Shown here piece by piece: positions 26,675 through 35,866 of a stretch of 64,000 bases of DNA. Position 1 is the first letter of the stretch. Each line of letters starts with the position of its first letter. A program made the translations under genes and the position numbers. The stretch lies in NCBI GenBank assembly GCA_963925035.1, contig CAWUSK010000010.1, positions 16,580 through 80,579 of the forward strand. Reading direction: 5' to 3'. The notes under the pieces were generated by a model that did no database searches, had not been told where the DNA came from, and saw only the letters and a program-made list of their open reading frames with translations. The DNA is from UBA4466 sp963925035. Its GTDB lineage: Bacteria; Bacteroidota; Bacteroidia; Flavobacteriales_D; Crocinitomicaceae.

Positions 26675-27670
26675 ATGAGTGAAAACACGAATGAATTCGA
26701 TCAAGAAAGACAAACCCTCTTGTTATTCATTTGGAGAAAAAGGAAAACCGTTTTAATTATTACGGGTATCGCAATGATTACTTCCCTTGTTATCTCTTTA
26801 TTTTTAACACCAATATTTAAATCAACTGCCATTGTTTTTCCAGCGGCAACAAGTACTGTTTCCTTCTCTGAACAACGAAATGCAAAAGCATCTTCTATGG
26901 ATTTTGGTGAAGAAGAACAAGCAGAACAATTGGTGCAAATATTACAATCGTCGCGAATTCGTAACAGAATTGTACATCAATTTGATTTAATGAATCACTA
27001 CGAAATTGCACCAGAAGACGTAAACAAGAATTACAAATTAGGGAAAGCTTGGGAAAATCATATTTCATTTACACGCACACGTTACGGTTCAATTGAAATT
27101 GCAGTATTCGATAGAGACAAAGAATTAGCTTCGGCAATTGCCAATAAAATTGTTGACTTAATTGATACGGTGAAAAATGAAATGGTGCGCGAACGAACTG
27201 TACCAGCTTTTGAAATCAGTCAGCGTAAACGCGATATGTTAAATGCCGAAATGAATGCTGTTTTAGCACAAATGGACAGTCTTTCTCAATTGGGTGTTGT
27301 TTCAATTGAAGGTCGTGCAAACCTGTTTTCAGCCTACAACCAATCTAAAAGTGAATCCGATAGAACGTTTTTTAAGAATCAAATTGACATGAACTTGCGT
27401 TACGGTGCAACATTCGATGGATTGGAAACGATGCGTGATGAAAAAATCATCAAGCTTTCTAAATTCGAAGATGCTTACGAGCAATCAGAATCGGATGCCA
27501 ATACAAATTTCAACCACAAGTTTGTTGTTGAACCTGCAGTTGTAGCCGATAAAAAAGACAAGCCAAAGCGTTTAACAATTGTATTACTTTCTACGATTGG
27601 CGCATTTATTTTTAGCGTTTTCGCTTTGTTGATTAGAGAGCGAATTTCGGAACTCCGAAAAACTGCCTAG
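26675..27670 (+). CDS. Wzz/chain-length determinant domain protein
   Basis: 331 residues. Two membrane helices (about 27-47 and 303-322) flank a large periplasmic part with helical, coiled-coil-rich sequence. The N-terminal motif (LLLFIWRKRKTVLIITGIAM, then LTPIFKSTAIVFPA) is the Wzz/PCP domain. There is no kinase domain attached. PCP proteins control the length of exported polysaccharide together with the polymerase; here the next gene, overlapping by 1 base, encodes an O-antigen ligase/polymerase-like protein. Confidence 0.88.
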   Translation: MSENTNEFDQERQTLLLFIWRKRKTVLIITGIAMITSLVISLFLTPIFKSTAIVFPAATSTVSFSEQRNAKASSMDFGEEEQAEQLVQILQSSRIRNRIVHQFDLMNHYEIAPEDVNKNYKLGKAWENHISFTRTRYGSIEIAVFDRDKELASAIANKIVDLIDTVKNEMVRERTVPAFEISQRKRDMLNAEMNAVLAQMDSLSQLGVVSIEGRANLFSAYNQSKSESDRTFFKNQIDMNLRYGATFDGLETMRDEKIIKLSKFEDAYEQSESDANTNFNHKFVVEPAVVADKKDKPKRLTIVLLSTIGAFIFSVFALLIRERISELRKTA

Positions 27671-29109
27671 TGCAAGAACTGAAGGATAACAAAATTATCA
27701 TCGGATTTAGTCTTATCTACATTGCTCTATCCGGTTACTTGGTGTGGACTGACTTAACGTTTTTAGTCCTTGCGCCAATTGGTTTGTTAGCCATTTATTT
27801 TGCAATTTTCTATACCGAATACATGTATTTGGGAATTGCGTTTCTTACACCGCTTTCCATCAACATCGAAGAGTTTACTGAAAGTTTTGGTCTTTACATT
27901 CCAACCGAGCCCTTGTTATTTGGCTTAATGATTTTGCTCTTAATGCAGCAAACTCAGAAAAACCTCATCGATAAAGACGTTTGGAAGAACCCAATTATCT
28001 GGGCCGTTCTGTTTTATGTCGGTTGGATTTTCATTACTTCATTCACCAGCTCCTTGCCACTCGTTTCGTTTAAATTTTTACTCGCCCGTTTGTGGTTCAT
28101 CGTTCCATTGTTAATTTTCGGGACACGCATCTTTAACAAACGAGAGAACATCATTCGTTTTATTTGGATGTTTTGTATTGCCATGTGTATCGCCATTTGT
28201 TATACACTTGTAATCCACGCGAGTTACGCTTTTGGAGAACAAGAAGGACATTGGGTAATGTGGCCGTTTTTTAAAGATCACACGATTTACGGTGCTACAA
28301 TTGCGTTTACCGTTCCTATGGCATTTGGACTTTATTTCTCTAAGAAACATGCTCCTTTGGTGAGCGTTTTCTTGTTGGGAATTATTGGAATAATCTTACT
28401 TGGATTGTTCTTCTCGTACACGCGAGCGGCTTGGTTAAGTGTTATTGCGGCCTTGGGAGTTTTAGCATTGATTAAATTCAAAGTGAAATTTAGTCTACTT
28501 GCCTCTATTGCTGCTTTCTTATTGGTGGCGTTGTATTTTTCTTGGGACACTATTCAAATGGAGTTGGCTCGAAACACGCAAGAACATACGACTGAGCAAT
28601 TTGGCGAAAAATTACAAAGTGCGGCCAACGTAACAACAGATGCTTCTAACTTGGAACGTTTGAATCGTTGGTCTTGTGCGATAAATATGTTTGAAGAACG
28701 TCCTCTTCTCGGTTTTGGACCAGGAACTTACGCTTTTGAATATGCACGTTTTCAGCATCCAGACAATTTAACCATCATTTCTACCAACTTTGGCGATCAA
28801 GGAAATGCGCACAGCGAATACTTAGGTCCAATGGCTGAAATGGGCATTTTTGGATTGCTAGCCATGGTACTTATTGTGATAGCAATTTTCTACAAAAGCA
28901 TCACATTGTATAACAAATGGCCAGCAGAAGACAAACAAATGCGTGTGATTCTCCTCGCCATGATTCTCGCTTTGGTTACCTACTTCGTGCATGGATTGTT
29001 GAACAATTACCTCGATACAGACAAAGCAGCCGTTCCAATTTGGTCGTTCTGTGCAGCGTTTATTGGATTGGAAATTGGATTGAAGAAGAAAATTGAAAAA
29101 GCGCAATAG
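27670..29109 (+). CDS. O-antigen ligase/polymerase (Wzy_C family) membrane protein
   Basis: 479 residues from a GTG that overlaps the previous TAG (TAGTG). About 11-12 membrane helices with a large periplasmic loop (about 290-370) bearing the family signature NRWSCAINMFEERPLLGFGPGTY (split motif: RW, then PLLGFGPGTY) and GNAHSEYLGPMAEMGIFGLL, where the conserved His is in AHSEYL. It joins or polymerises lipid-linked glycans on the periplasmic face. Coupled to Wzz, which suggests polymerase activity rather than lipid A ligation, but this is not certain. Confidence 0.86.
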   Translation: MQELKDNKIIIGFSLIYIALSGYLVWTDLTFLVLAPIGLLAIYFAIFYTEYMYLGIAFLTPLSINIEEFTESFGLYIPTEPLLFGLMILLLMQQTQKNLIDKDVWKNPIIWAVLFYVGWIFITSFTSSLPLVSFKFLLARLWFIVPLLIFGTRIFNKRENIIRFIWMFCIAMCIAICYTLVIHASYAFGEQEGHWVMWPFFKDHTIYGATIAFTVPMAFGLYFSKKHAPLVSVFLLGIIGIILLGLFFSYTRAAWLSVIAALGVLALIKFKVKFSLLASIAAFLLVALYFSWDTIQMELARNTQEHTTEQFGEKLQSAANVTTDASNLERLNRWSCAINMFEERPLLGFGPGTYAFEYARFQHPDNLTIISTNFGDQGNAHSEYLGPMAEMGIFGLLAMVLIVIAIFYKSITLYNKWPAEDKQMRVILLAMILALVTYFVHGLLNNYLDTDKAAVPIWSFCAAFIGLEIGLKKKIEKAQ

Positions 29110-29115
29110 TTCGAC

Positions 29116-29625
29116 ATGCAGATCACATTAGCTAAAACTTCCCAACTCTCTTCCATGATGGACATCGTCTTGGATGCGCAAAAGTATTTAGCGCAATTAG
29201 GAATTGATCAATGGCAAAATGGTTATCCAAACGAAGCGGTTTTGCTCAACGACATTCATAACAACGAAAGCTATTGTGTTTTTGATGATGACGGGCAACT
29301 GATGGGAATGACCATGTTCACAACACGACCAGAAAATACATATAACGCAATCGATGGGAACTGGTTGACTGCAGACGATGCTGAATATGGCGTAATTCAC
29401 CGTTTAGCGGTCAGTAACCGTCACCGAAGTCATGGAGTAGCAAAGTTTATCTTTGAGCAGTGTGAAGCGCAATTAAAAGCTAATAATGTACAATCGATGC
29501 GCATTGACACGCACGAAGAAAATAAAGGCATGCAGAAACTGATTGCACAACTCGGTTATGATTACTGTGGCGTAATTTTGTTGGAAAATGGCGACAAGCG
29601 AATTGCTTACGAGAAAGTGTTTTAA
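29116..29625 (+). CDS. GNAT family N-acetyltransferase
   Basis: 169 residues. The acetyl-CoA site is seen in VIHRLAVSNRHRSHGVAKFI (about 96-115; variant of Q/RxxGxG/A), followed by SMRIDTHEENKGMQKLIAQLGY, the usual GNAT motif B with the late Tyr. Substrate unknown. It follows the O-antigen gene by six bases and may share its transcript, though the function looks unrelated. Confidence 0.88.
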   Translation: MQITLAKTSQLSSMMDIVLDAQKYLAQLGIDQWQNGYPNEAVLLNDIHNNESYCVFDDDGQLMGMTMFTTRPENTYNAIDGNWLTADDAEYGVIHRLAVSNRHRSHGVAKFIFEQCEAQLKANNVQSMRIDTHEENKGMQKLIAQLGYDYCGVILLENGDKRIAYEKVF

Positions 29626-29635
29626 GCTATTCATT

Positions 29636-29672
29636 TATCACGCGATAGGAATCGCGCGATAGCTAACGTTAG
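29636..29672. repeat. Palindromes between convergent genes
   Basis: TATCACGCGAT (29636-29646) pairs with ATCGCGCGATA (29651-29661) with one mismatch and a 4-base loop; a second perfect palindrome CTAACGTTAG follows (29663-29672). The GC content is unusual here. It may end both converging transcripts, though no T run follows. Confidence 0.5.
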
Positions 29673-29686
29673 AAAAGGTGTTTTGC

Positions 29687-30457
29687 CTATTTCTCAGCGA
29701 TATAAAACAAATCAATGCAATTGTCTTTTGCTTCAGCAACAAAGTAGTCTTCCATTTTAATGTGACTTCCGCTATCGCTCAATTTGTTTCTATTTCTTCG
29801 GTTCATTATATCGTAAGGAACTTGCAGGATCTGACGCGGTAAATTGTATTGCAGGTTAAAAATATCAAAACGCATGATCCGCTGCACCGACTTTTTATTC
29901 ACCTCGTAATACTCCATTACTGTTTCGTTTCCGAAAACACCATTCGATTCGACAGATGAAAAACTAGATTTTAATAAGGTTGTTAATTCTGCGACCGTAT
30001 ATTCACGCATGTGCCAAGGATTTCTAGTCAACGACATTTTTTTATTCGGAGTAGTAACAATAAACTTTCCTCCTTTTTTCAATACACGGTGAATTTCTTT
30101 TACATAATCCCCGTCTTTCTTGATATGTTCTATTACTTGGAAAGAAACAACAAAATCGAAATGATTGTCAGGTAAACCTATTAATGGCGGTACGTTCATT
30201 TGCTTGAATTTAACGTTGGCCAACTTTTCGCTCAATTCCGTTCCTACTTGAGAAGCAAACTTATCAATAGTTAAAAACGTATCTGCTTTTTCGCTCAGCA
30301 TTTCGACTCCGTAACCGCTTCCTGTTCCTATTTCCAGTACATTGCCGTGAATTCTTTTTGCTGCTTCAACGTAAGCCAACACACTTCGTTGGTAGACATA
30401 GTTATCAGAAACATCACTTTGAGAAACGCGTTCTGCCGTTTGAATTTTTTTGCTCAT
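29687..30457 (-). CDS. Class I SAM-dependent methyltransferase
   Basis: 256 residues. Motif I VLEIGTGSGYGVEML (about 40-54), the acidic residue at the end of strand 2 (LTIDKF), motif II/IV FDFVVSFQVIEHIKKDGDY and the post motif HRVLKKGGKFIVTTPNK identify a Methyltransf_11-type fold. The substrate is unknown; an envelope glycan or lipid is possible from the neighbourhood. It has its own canonical promoter inside the end of the upstream EnvC-like gene. Confidence 0.87.
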   Translation of the reverse strand: MSKKIQTAERVSQSDVSDNYVYQRSVLAYVEAAKRIHGNVLEIGTGSGYGVEMLSEKADTFLTIDKFASQVGTELSEKLANVKFKQMNVPPLIGLPDNHFDFVVSFQVIEHIKKDGDYVKEIHRVLKKGGKFIVTTPNKKMSLTRNPWHMREYTVAELTTLLKSSFSSVESNGVFGNETVMEYYEVNKKSVQRIMRFDIFNLQYNLPRQILQVPYDIMNRRNRNKLSDSGSHIKMEDYFVAEAKDNCIDLFYIAEK

Positions 30458-30480
30458 ACTATCTTTAATCTATCGAGGCG

Positions 30481-30511
30481 CAAAAATACGCAACTTAATG
30501 TGAAACCCAAA
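30481..30511 (-). promoter_or_regulatory. Canonical Bacteroidota promoter for the methyltransferase gene
   Basis: On the minus strand: TTTG (30508-30511), 19-base spacer, TATTTTTG (30481-30488), an exact TTTG-N19-TAnnTTTG match, 23 bases before the ATG. It overlaps the last codons of the EnvC-like gene. Confidence 0.65.
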
Positions 30512-31796
30512 GTGTCGGATTCAAGCACGTAACTTCACTTCCCACAACATGATGAATTTCAAAATGCGCCACAGACATATTTTGTTTGTCCTTAGAAAGT
30601 AAAGAGCCAATCACTTTTTTGGTTGTGACCTTCATTCCAACGCTCACGTATGTATCTTTCAAATTGCTGTAAACCGTTCTGTAATTTCCGTGTTTAATAA
30701 TCACTACTTTTCCTGCCCCTGGAATGTTCAATACACTTGTTACTTCACCATCAAAAACACATCGTACTTGGGCGTTTTTAGGTGAACTGATATCAATTCC
30801 ACGGTTGTTCGTGTAAACATTGCTCAATGTGGGATGAGGATTTTTCCCGAAACCTTCAGTGATACTTCCTTTGTCCACAGGCCAAGGTAAACTACCTTTA
30901 TTTCCTTCAAATGAAGCGCTCAACTTTGCCGACTCTTTTGTCTCCTCAAAAGCAATTGCTTCTGCTTCTTTCGCATCCTCTGGCTTGGTAACCGTTGGAT
31001 TTTTAGCTGCTGCAGCTGCTGCCGCTTTTCTTCTCGCTTCTTCTTCACGCTTACGTTTTGCTTCAGCTTCCGCAATTTCCTTTTTTATCGCAGCATTAAT
31101 TTGCTCACGCAATACCGCTTTCTTGCGTTCTTCTTCTTTCAGCTGCGCAACAATTGCACCTTCTTCTTGTTTGAATTTTGCGTGAACTTCCTGTTGCTTA
31201 ACCTTGTCCCTTTCTATGGCTGCTTTCTCCTTACTTTTTTCGCTCATGATGGAAAGCTTGTACTTCTTTTCCTTTTCTATTGCGTCAATTTCCTTTTTAA
31301 TCAACGATTGATTTTGCTGAATCACCAAGAATTGCTTTTGTTGGATTTCAGAAATGCGTTCCAAATACTTTTGACGTTTCAGTGCTTCGTAATAGTCTTC
31401 TGAAGAGAACAAATACATCAGTTTCCCATACTTGTTTCTGTGCTTGTAAGCGTAAATCAACAAGAGCTTGTACTGTTTTTTCAATTCAGTAATTTTCTCG
31501 CTTAACTCAGATATTTGAAGTGATTTTTTTTGAACATTGAGTTCAGCACCACGAATTTGATTGTCGTAATTCTTTAACAACTGTTCTCGAAAAGTGATTT
31601 GATTTTCAATGACTTTTAGTTCATTCAATGAAGTCGCTGTATTCGTTTGAGATTTACTCAATAATAACTTCGTATCGTTGATTTTTTGCTCCAAACGATC
31701 TTGCTCGCGCTTTAATTTTTCGCTGGTAGATTGCGAAAAAGTAAACGACGTTAAAAAAACAAAAGCAACAACTATTATTCTATTCACAGCGTTCAT
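30495..31796 (-). CDS. EnvC-like murein hydrolase activator with degenerate LytM domain
   Basis: 433 residues, signal peptide (about 1-22). Two long coiled-coil regions (about 25-130 and 140-255) are followed by an Ala-rich linker and a C-terminal peptidase M23/LytM domain (about 310-433). In active LytM enzymes the metal site is HxxxD and HxH; here the first motif is NRGIDI (His to Asn), and the usual YAHL reads YSNL (His to Asn). The domain is therefore probably not a peptidase but an activator of amidases at division, as for EnvC. It overlaps the DUF4292 gene by 17 bases in a conserved cassette. Confidence 0.85.
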   Translation of the reverse strand: MNAVNRIIVVAFVFLTSFTFSQSTSEKLKREQDRLEQKINDTKLLLSKSQTNTATSLNELKVIENQITFREQLLKNYDNQIRGAELNVQKKSLQISELSEKITELKKQYKLLLIYAYKHRNKYGKLMYLFSSEDYYEALKRQKYLERISEIQQKQFLVIQQNQSLIKKEIDAIEKEKKYKLSIMSEKSKEKAAIERDKVKQQEVHAKFKQEEGAIVAQLKEEERKKAVLREQINAAIKKEIAEAEAKRKREEEARRKAAAAAAAKNPTVTKPEDAKEAEAIAFEETKESAKLSASFEGNKGSLPWPVDKGSITEGFGKNPHPTLSNVYTNNRGIDISSPKNAQVRCVFDGEVTSVLNIPGAGKVVIIKHGNYRTVYSNLKDTYVSVGMKVTTKKVIGSLLSKDKQNMSVAHFEIHHVVGSEVTCLNPTLWVSH

Positions 31797-32589
31797 AGGA
31801 TTCTGGAATTACAAAATAAATTGGTTCATTCTCATTCATTCGTGTCTTACGGTATTCCAAACCAATATTCATGATTTTTTTTGGCGTCGATAAATACAAA
31901 TTGACATCAGAAGGCACTAAATATCCATCAACCATCTCCCGCGAGAGATAATCCAATTGAATTATGGCAGAGTCTTCTGGACTTTCGATGCGCATAGATT
32001 TCAAGTTTTTCAAATCTTCGGACAAAGTATAGTACGTAATAATTTCTCTGCCGTGTCTGCGTTCGTTCTTTTTTATGTCCTTTTTTCGATGCGAACTAAT
32101 TGTGTAATTGTAAGGGTCATTTATTTGAAAATAACGCTCGTTGGTATCATAATCGATTGGAAGACCCAATATTAATTCTTCAACGTTTTTATAACTGAAA
32201 TCAATGGAGTAATTGTCTTGAATATAATCCAGACTTTCCTTCACATAGCACTTTGAGCGCTTGTCCGTCATTGTAACAGAATCCTTAGTTAACAGCGCGT
32301 TCAACACAGGTATTTTGGCAAATGTGATCAAGGCATTTACCGCACTATCAGATTTAATTCGCACCGAAGTTTTGAAACTCACGTTTTGGGTAGAATCTTG
32401 AAGTTTTGTGGAAATCTTTGAATAAAAATGTTGAAATTTCACCGAGGCAAGACTGTCCAACACGTGTATAAGGTAATTGTCTTTTACCTTAGGTAATTTG
32501 ACTAAAGTAATTTCCGTTGTCGTTTTTGAACAAGAGAAAAGTATTCCTAAAACAAGAAAAAGATAACCGAATTTAAAATTGTGGCTCAT
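31780..32589 (-). CDS. DUF4292 lipoprotein
   Basis: 269 residues with a lipoprotein signal peptide (LGILFSC, Cys20). The mature part fits the DUF4292 family of Bacteroidota, of LolA/LppX-like beta-sheet type (family assignment from memory; QHFYSKISTKLQDSTQNVSF, AVNALITFAKIPVLNALLT). A role in lipid or lipoprotein handling is possible but unproven. It lies between the TPR lipoprotein and the EnvC-like gene and overlaps each by 17 bases, so the three are tightly coupled. Confidence 0.8.
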   Translation of the reverse strand: MSHNFKFGYLFLVLGILFSCSKTTTEITLVKLPKVKDNYLIHVLDSLASVKFQHFYSKISTKLQDSTQNVSFKTSVRIKSDSAVNALITFAKIPVLNALLTKDSVTMTDKRSKCYVKESLDYIQDNYSIDFSYKNVEELILGLPIDYDTNERYFQINDPYNYTISSHRKKDIKKNERRHGREIITYYTLSEDLKNLKSMRIESPEDSAIIQLDYLSREMVDGYLVPSDVNLYLSTPKKIMNIGLEYRKTRMNENEPIYFVIPESYERCE

Positions 32590-34288
32590 AATATTTTTTC
32601 TCTAATATTTTTTTCTCCAAATTTTTATTTGAAGAATTTAATTTTTTTGCTTTTTCCCACCAAATAATTGCCTCATGCACATTTCCAGTTTTGAAAAAAG
32701 CATCGCCCATGTGCTCTAAAATGGCTTTATCATTTTCATCTAGTGCGTGTGCCTTTTCGTATTCTACTTTGGCTTTTGCGTAATCTCCTTTTTGAAACAG
32801 CACGAAGCCATAAGTGTCAATAAAATGTGCGTGAATTGGAGAACCTGTCATTGCCTGCTGAGACAAGGAAATCGCCAATTCTAAATCTACTTTAGCCAAC
32901 GCCAATCTATACGCATAGTTATTCTTTAATAGGCTGCTGAATGCGTCCAATTCAACTGCTTTTGCGTAATTTTCTTTTCCTTTTTTGATGTCTGAAATTC
33001 CGAAATATGCTTCTCCTAACTGCCCAAAAAACTCGGCTTCCATGCGCTTATCATTGATGATCATTTCTATACCAACGGACAATAGATCAATGGCTTCGTT
33101 GTGTTTGCCTATTTGATTTGCTGCTACGCCGTACAATAGCGAAACAGTTGTGTTTGTTGGGAAAAGTGAAGCACATTCTTTACCATCAGCATATAATTCC
33201 GGAAACATTTTGGCTTGATATTCCATAATCAATACTTGGTTCCAAATAGCAAAAACAGATTTATCCAATTCCAAGGCACGCTTGTACGCTTTTAAAGCTG
33301 CATCATCTTTTTCTGCACGCAAATAATAATCTCCCTGAATTGAATGCGCTTTCGATTCATTCGGATAATCAAGTGCCATTTGATTCACCAGCAACTTGAT
33401 TTTTGGATCTATGGTAAGACTCGATTCATGCACGCTGATTAATATTTTCATTTTAGTGTCAATATCAACATCTGGAGATTGAAATGCCAACGTTAATTCG
33501 TCGTAAGCTTTTTGTTCGTCCTTTTGTTGCAGATATACATCCGCCAGGGCCAAGTGGGCACGACCATTCTCTGGATCAGCTTTCACCAATTCCTTCAACA
33601 TCGAAATCGCTTTACCCTCCTGATTCGATTTGAAATAATAATCGACATAAGTTGCGATTATTTGCGCATCGTTTGGATACATTTTTTTTGCTTTCTCCAA
33701 CTCAAGAAGCGCCTTTTCGGTTTGTTTATCGTTCATGTACAAGTTGTACTTTTCAATCGATAAAGGTGGATTTAATCCGACTTGGTCTTGTGTCTTATTC
33801 AACGCGTCAATCGCTTTGTCAATTTCTCCCGTTCGCACTAAAACTCTAGCATAACCATATTGCCATTCGATATTTCGAGGTTCAATGGTTACTAGTTTTT
33901 TGAAATTGGCACTTGACTTTACAAGATCACCTTGTTCAAAATACATGTACGCCAATTCTTGAATATACCAAGTGTTTTTCGGGTCAATCTCTGCCGCTTT
34001 TAGAATATATCCAGCTGATTTTTCAGGATTTCCTTTTCCCAATTCAAGTTTGGAAAGCGCATAATAAACTGCATCATCTGTTTGTTTAATTGCCAAGCAG
34101 CCTTCCAGTTTTGAAATGGCTTCGTCTGCGCGACCTTGCGCTTTGAAACGCATTCCCTCGTGAAAAAAGGAAATATATGGATAATCACTTGCGCTAACAG
34201 TTGGTTTTTCTGTCGCAAGTTGTTTTTTTGTAACGCACGAAGCAAGAAAAAATCCAAGAGAAAGTAATATCGTTAGTTGTCTAATCAT
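32573..34288 (-). CDS. TPR-repeat lipoprotein
   Basis: 571 residues with lipobox LASC (Cys18). Nearly the whole mature protein is tetratricopeptide repeats of 34 residues, about twelve by eye (for example AKVEYEKAHALDENDKAILE, DAALKAYKRALELDKSVFAI). TPR arrays bind partner proteins, here in the periplasm or at the outer-membrane inner face. Order nucleotidyltransferase, TPR, DUF4292, EnvC recurs in Bacteroidota (from memory), pointing to a cell-envelope role. Confidence 0.88.
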   Translation of the reverse strand: MIRQLTILLSLGFFLASCVTKKQLATEKPTVSASDYPYISFFHEGMRFKAQGRADEAISKLEGCLAIKQTDDAVYYALSKLELGKGNPEKSAGYILKAAEIDPKNTWYIQELAYMYFEQGDLVKSSANFKKLVTIEPRNIEWQYGYARVLVRTGEIDKAIDALNKTQDQVGLNPPLSIEKYNLYMNDKQTEKALLELEKAKKMYPNDAQIIATYVDYYFKSNQEGKAISMLKELVKADPENGRAHLALADVYLQQKDEQKAYDELTLAFQSPDVDIDTKMKILISVHESSLTIDPKIKLLVNQMALDYPNESKAHSIQGDYYLRAEKDDAALKAYKRALELDKSVFAIWNQVLIMEYQAKMFPELYADGKECASLFPTNTTVSLLYGVAANQIGKHNEAIDLLSVGIEMIINDKRMEAEFFGQLGEAYFGISDIKKGKENYAKAVELDAFSSLLKNNYAYRLALAKVDLELAISLSQQAMTGSPIHAHFIDTYGFVLFQKGDYAKAKVEYEKAHALDENDKAILEHMGDAFFKTGNVHEAIIWWEKAKKLNSSNKNLEKKILEKKYYEPQF

Positions 34289-35300
34289 TTACTTGTGTAT
34301 AATCTCCTATGCTCAAATCTTGCGCCAAACCGCTGTAATTCACTTCCGAGCCAATCATTGAATCTTTTAAAATCACATTATTTAATGTGGTATTATGTTG
34401 TACAATCGAATTTGAAATAATACTATTTGAAATCACTGTATTTGCTCCAATTGAAGCATAAGGTCCAACTATTGAATTTAAAACTATTACGTTTTCACCA
34501 ATAAAACAAGGTTCAATAATTTTTCCATTTTCAATTTTCACAGTAGCTGAAATTGTATTCACTCCTTTCTTCTGTTCGTTTTTCAGCACTTGTTGATTCG
34601 TTTCAATTGTTACTTTCTTATTTCCACAGTCCATCCATTGATCAACATCTCCCGTTTTAAAAACTTTTCCTTTCGCCATCATTCCTTTGATTCCGTCGTT
34701 GATTTGGTATTCACCGCCATGAATGATATTGTTATCCAAAACCGTTTGCAATTCTATTTTCAAGTCGTTTCCTTCTTTGAAATAATAAATTCCAATCACC
34801 GCCTTATCGCTGACAAATTCTGTTGGCTTTTCAACCAATTCAATAATCTCTTGTTTATCATTCAACTGAACTACTCCAAATGCTTCTGGTCGTTCAACTT
34901 GTTTCACCCAAATCACCGCATCTGCCGCAGGATCCAATTTAAAATCTGCTTGAATCAATGTATCTGCATATGCAATTACCGTTGGTCCAGAAAGTGAATC
35001 TTTTGCGCACATAATAGCATGTCCAGTTCCCAAAGGTTGATCTTGACGATAAATCGATACTTTCGCTCCTAAATCTTCTGCCAATTTCTTCAAACTTGCA
35101 ACCACCTCATCTCCGAAAAAAGCCTCATCTCCGAGGATAAACGCTACTTCTTCAATTTGTTCACCAACAATTTCTGCAATGTCCTTAACCAAACGATTCA
35201 CAATCGGCTGGCCAGCCACAGGAATAAGTGGTTTAGGAACAGTTAATGTATGAGGTCTTAATCGGCTACCTCGTCCAGCCATCGGGACAATTATCTTCAT
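34281..35300 (-). CDS. Sugar-phosphate nucleotidyltransferase with beta-helix tail
   Basis: 339 residues. N-terminal NTP-transferase domain with the signature PMAGRGSRLRPHTLTVPKPL (6-25) and GTGHAIMCAKDSL; then hexapeptide repeats at about 260-330 (GENVIVLNSIVGPYASIGAN, VISNSIISNSIV) forming a left-handed beta-helix as in GlmU and RmlA-like enzymes. It makes an NDP-sugar from NTP and sugar-1-phosphate. The precise sugar is unclear (glucose-1-phosphate thymidylyl- or GlmU-like uridylyltransferase). Overlaps the TPR gene by 8 bases. Confidence 0.88.
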   Translation of the reverse strand: MKIIVPMAGRGSRLRPHTLTVPKPLIPVAGQPIVNRLVKDIAEIVGEQIEEVAFILGDEAFFGDEVVASLKKLAEDLGAKVSIYRQDQPLGTGHAIMCAKDSLSGPTVIAYADTLIQADFKLDPAADAVIWVKQVERPEAFGVVQLNDKQEIIELVEKPTEFVSDKAVIGIYYFKEGNDLKIELQTVLDNNIIHGGEYQINDGIKGMMAKGKVFKTGDVDQWMDCGNKKVTIETNQQVLKNEQKKGVNTISATVKIENGKIIEPCFIGENVIVLNSIVGPYASIGANTVISNSIISNSIVQHNTTLNNVILKDSMIGSEVNYSGLAQDLSIGDYTQVND

Positions 35301-35342
35301 TTTAATTCAATTTTATCTAAGTCTAAATACTGATGCATTTCC

Positions 35343-35777
35343 TTATTTAACTCCTGTACTTCCAAATCCACCTTCACCTCTTTCGGTTTCAGTCAACATT
35401 TCTGCTGCTATCCATTTTGCCTGTTTCACTTTTGCGAAAACCAGTTGTGCAACACGTTCACCATCTTCAATCACAAACGTTTCGCTGGATAAGTTAATCA
35501 ATATTACTCCTACTTCTCCTCTATAATCGGCATCTACAGTTCCAGGCGCATTCAATACAGAAATTCCCTTTTTTAACGCCAATCCACTTCTTGAACGCAC
35601 TTGGCATTCATATCCTTCAGGAATTTCCATGAAAAGTCCTGTTTTTACCAATGCCCTTTCCAAAGGCTTCAATTCAATTGGCGCATCAATATTTGCACGT
35701 ACGTCTAACCCTGCTGAAGCTTTTGTTTCATACGCTGGTAAGGCGTGTTTGGATTGATTGATAACTTTAACTTTCAT
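35343..35777 (-). CDS. dut: dUTP diphosphatase
   Basis: 144 residues from ATG 35777; a TTG four codons upstream would extend it but is less likely. All five dUTPase motifs are seen: KASAGLDVRA (1), RSRSGLALK (2), GISVLNAPGTVDADYRGEV (3), GERVAQLVF (4) and RGEGGFGSTG (5). The trimeric enzyme hydrolyses dUTP to dUMP, limiting uracil in DNA and supplying thymidylate synthesis. Lies 42 bases upstream of the nucleotidyltransferase gene. Confidence 0.95.
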   Translation of the reverse strand: MKVKVINQSKHALPAYETKASAGLDVRANIDAPIELKPLERALVKTGLFMEIPEGYECQVRSRSGLALKKGISVLNAPGTVDADYRGEVGVILINLSSETFVIEDGERVAQLVFAKVKQAKWIAAEMLTETERGEGGFGSTGVK

Positions 35778-35806
35778 ATCTATGCACAAATCTTCAAATA
35801 AACGTT

Positions 35807-35814
35807 CAAAATTA
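35807..35814 (-). promoter_or_regulatory. -7 element of the dut promoter
   Basis: TAATTTTG on the minus strand fits TAnnTTTG, 29 bases before ATG 35777. No -33 TTG in range was found. It suggests dut and the four genes after it can be transcribed separately from the flippase gene. Confidence 0.45.
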
Positions 35815-35866
35815 CAAAAAAATGAGGCGTTAGAAATTGAAAAACGGTGTGAAATGAAAGAAGTTA

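Noticed and set aside
30859..31403. Plus-strand ORFs over the EnvC-like gene, one with an Ala-rich stretch
   Set aside because: Antisense images of the coiled-coil and Ala-rich linker; the EnvC frame is clear.
34590..34997. 135-residue plus-strand ORF over the nucleotidyltransferase
   Set aside because: Antisense to a well-supported gene, with no recognisable domain.
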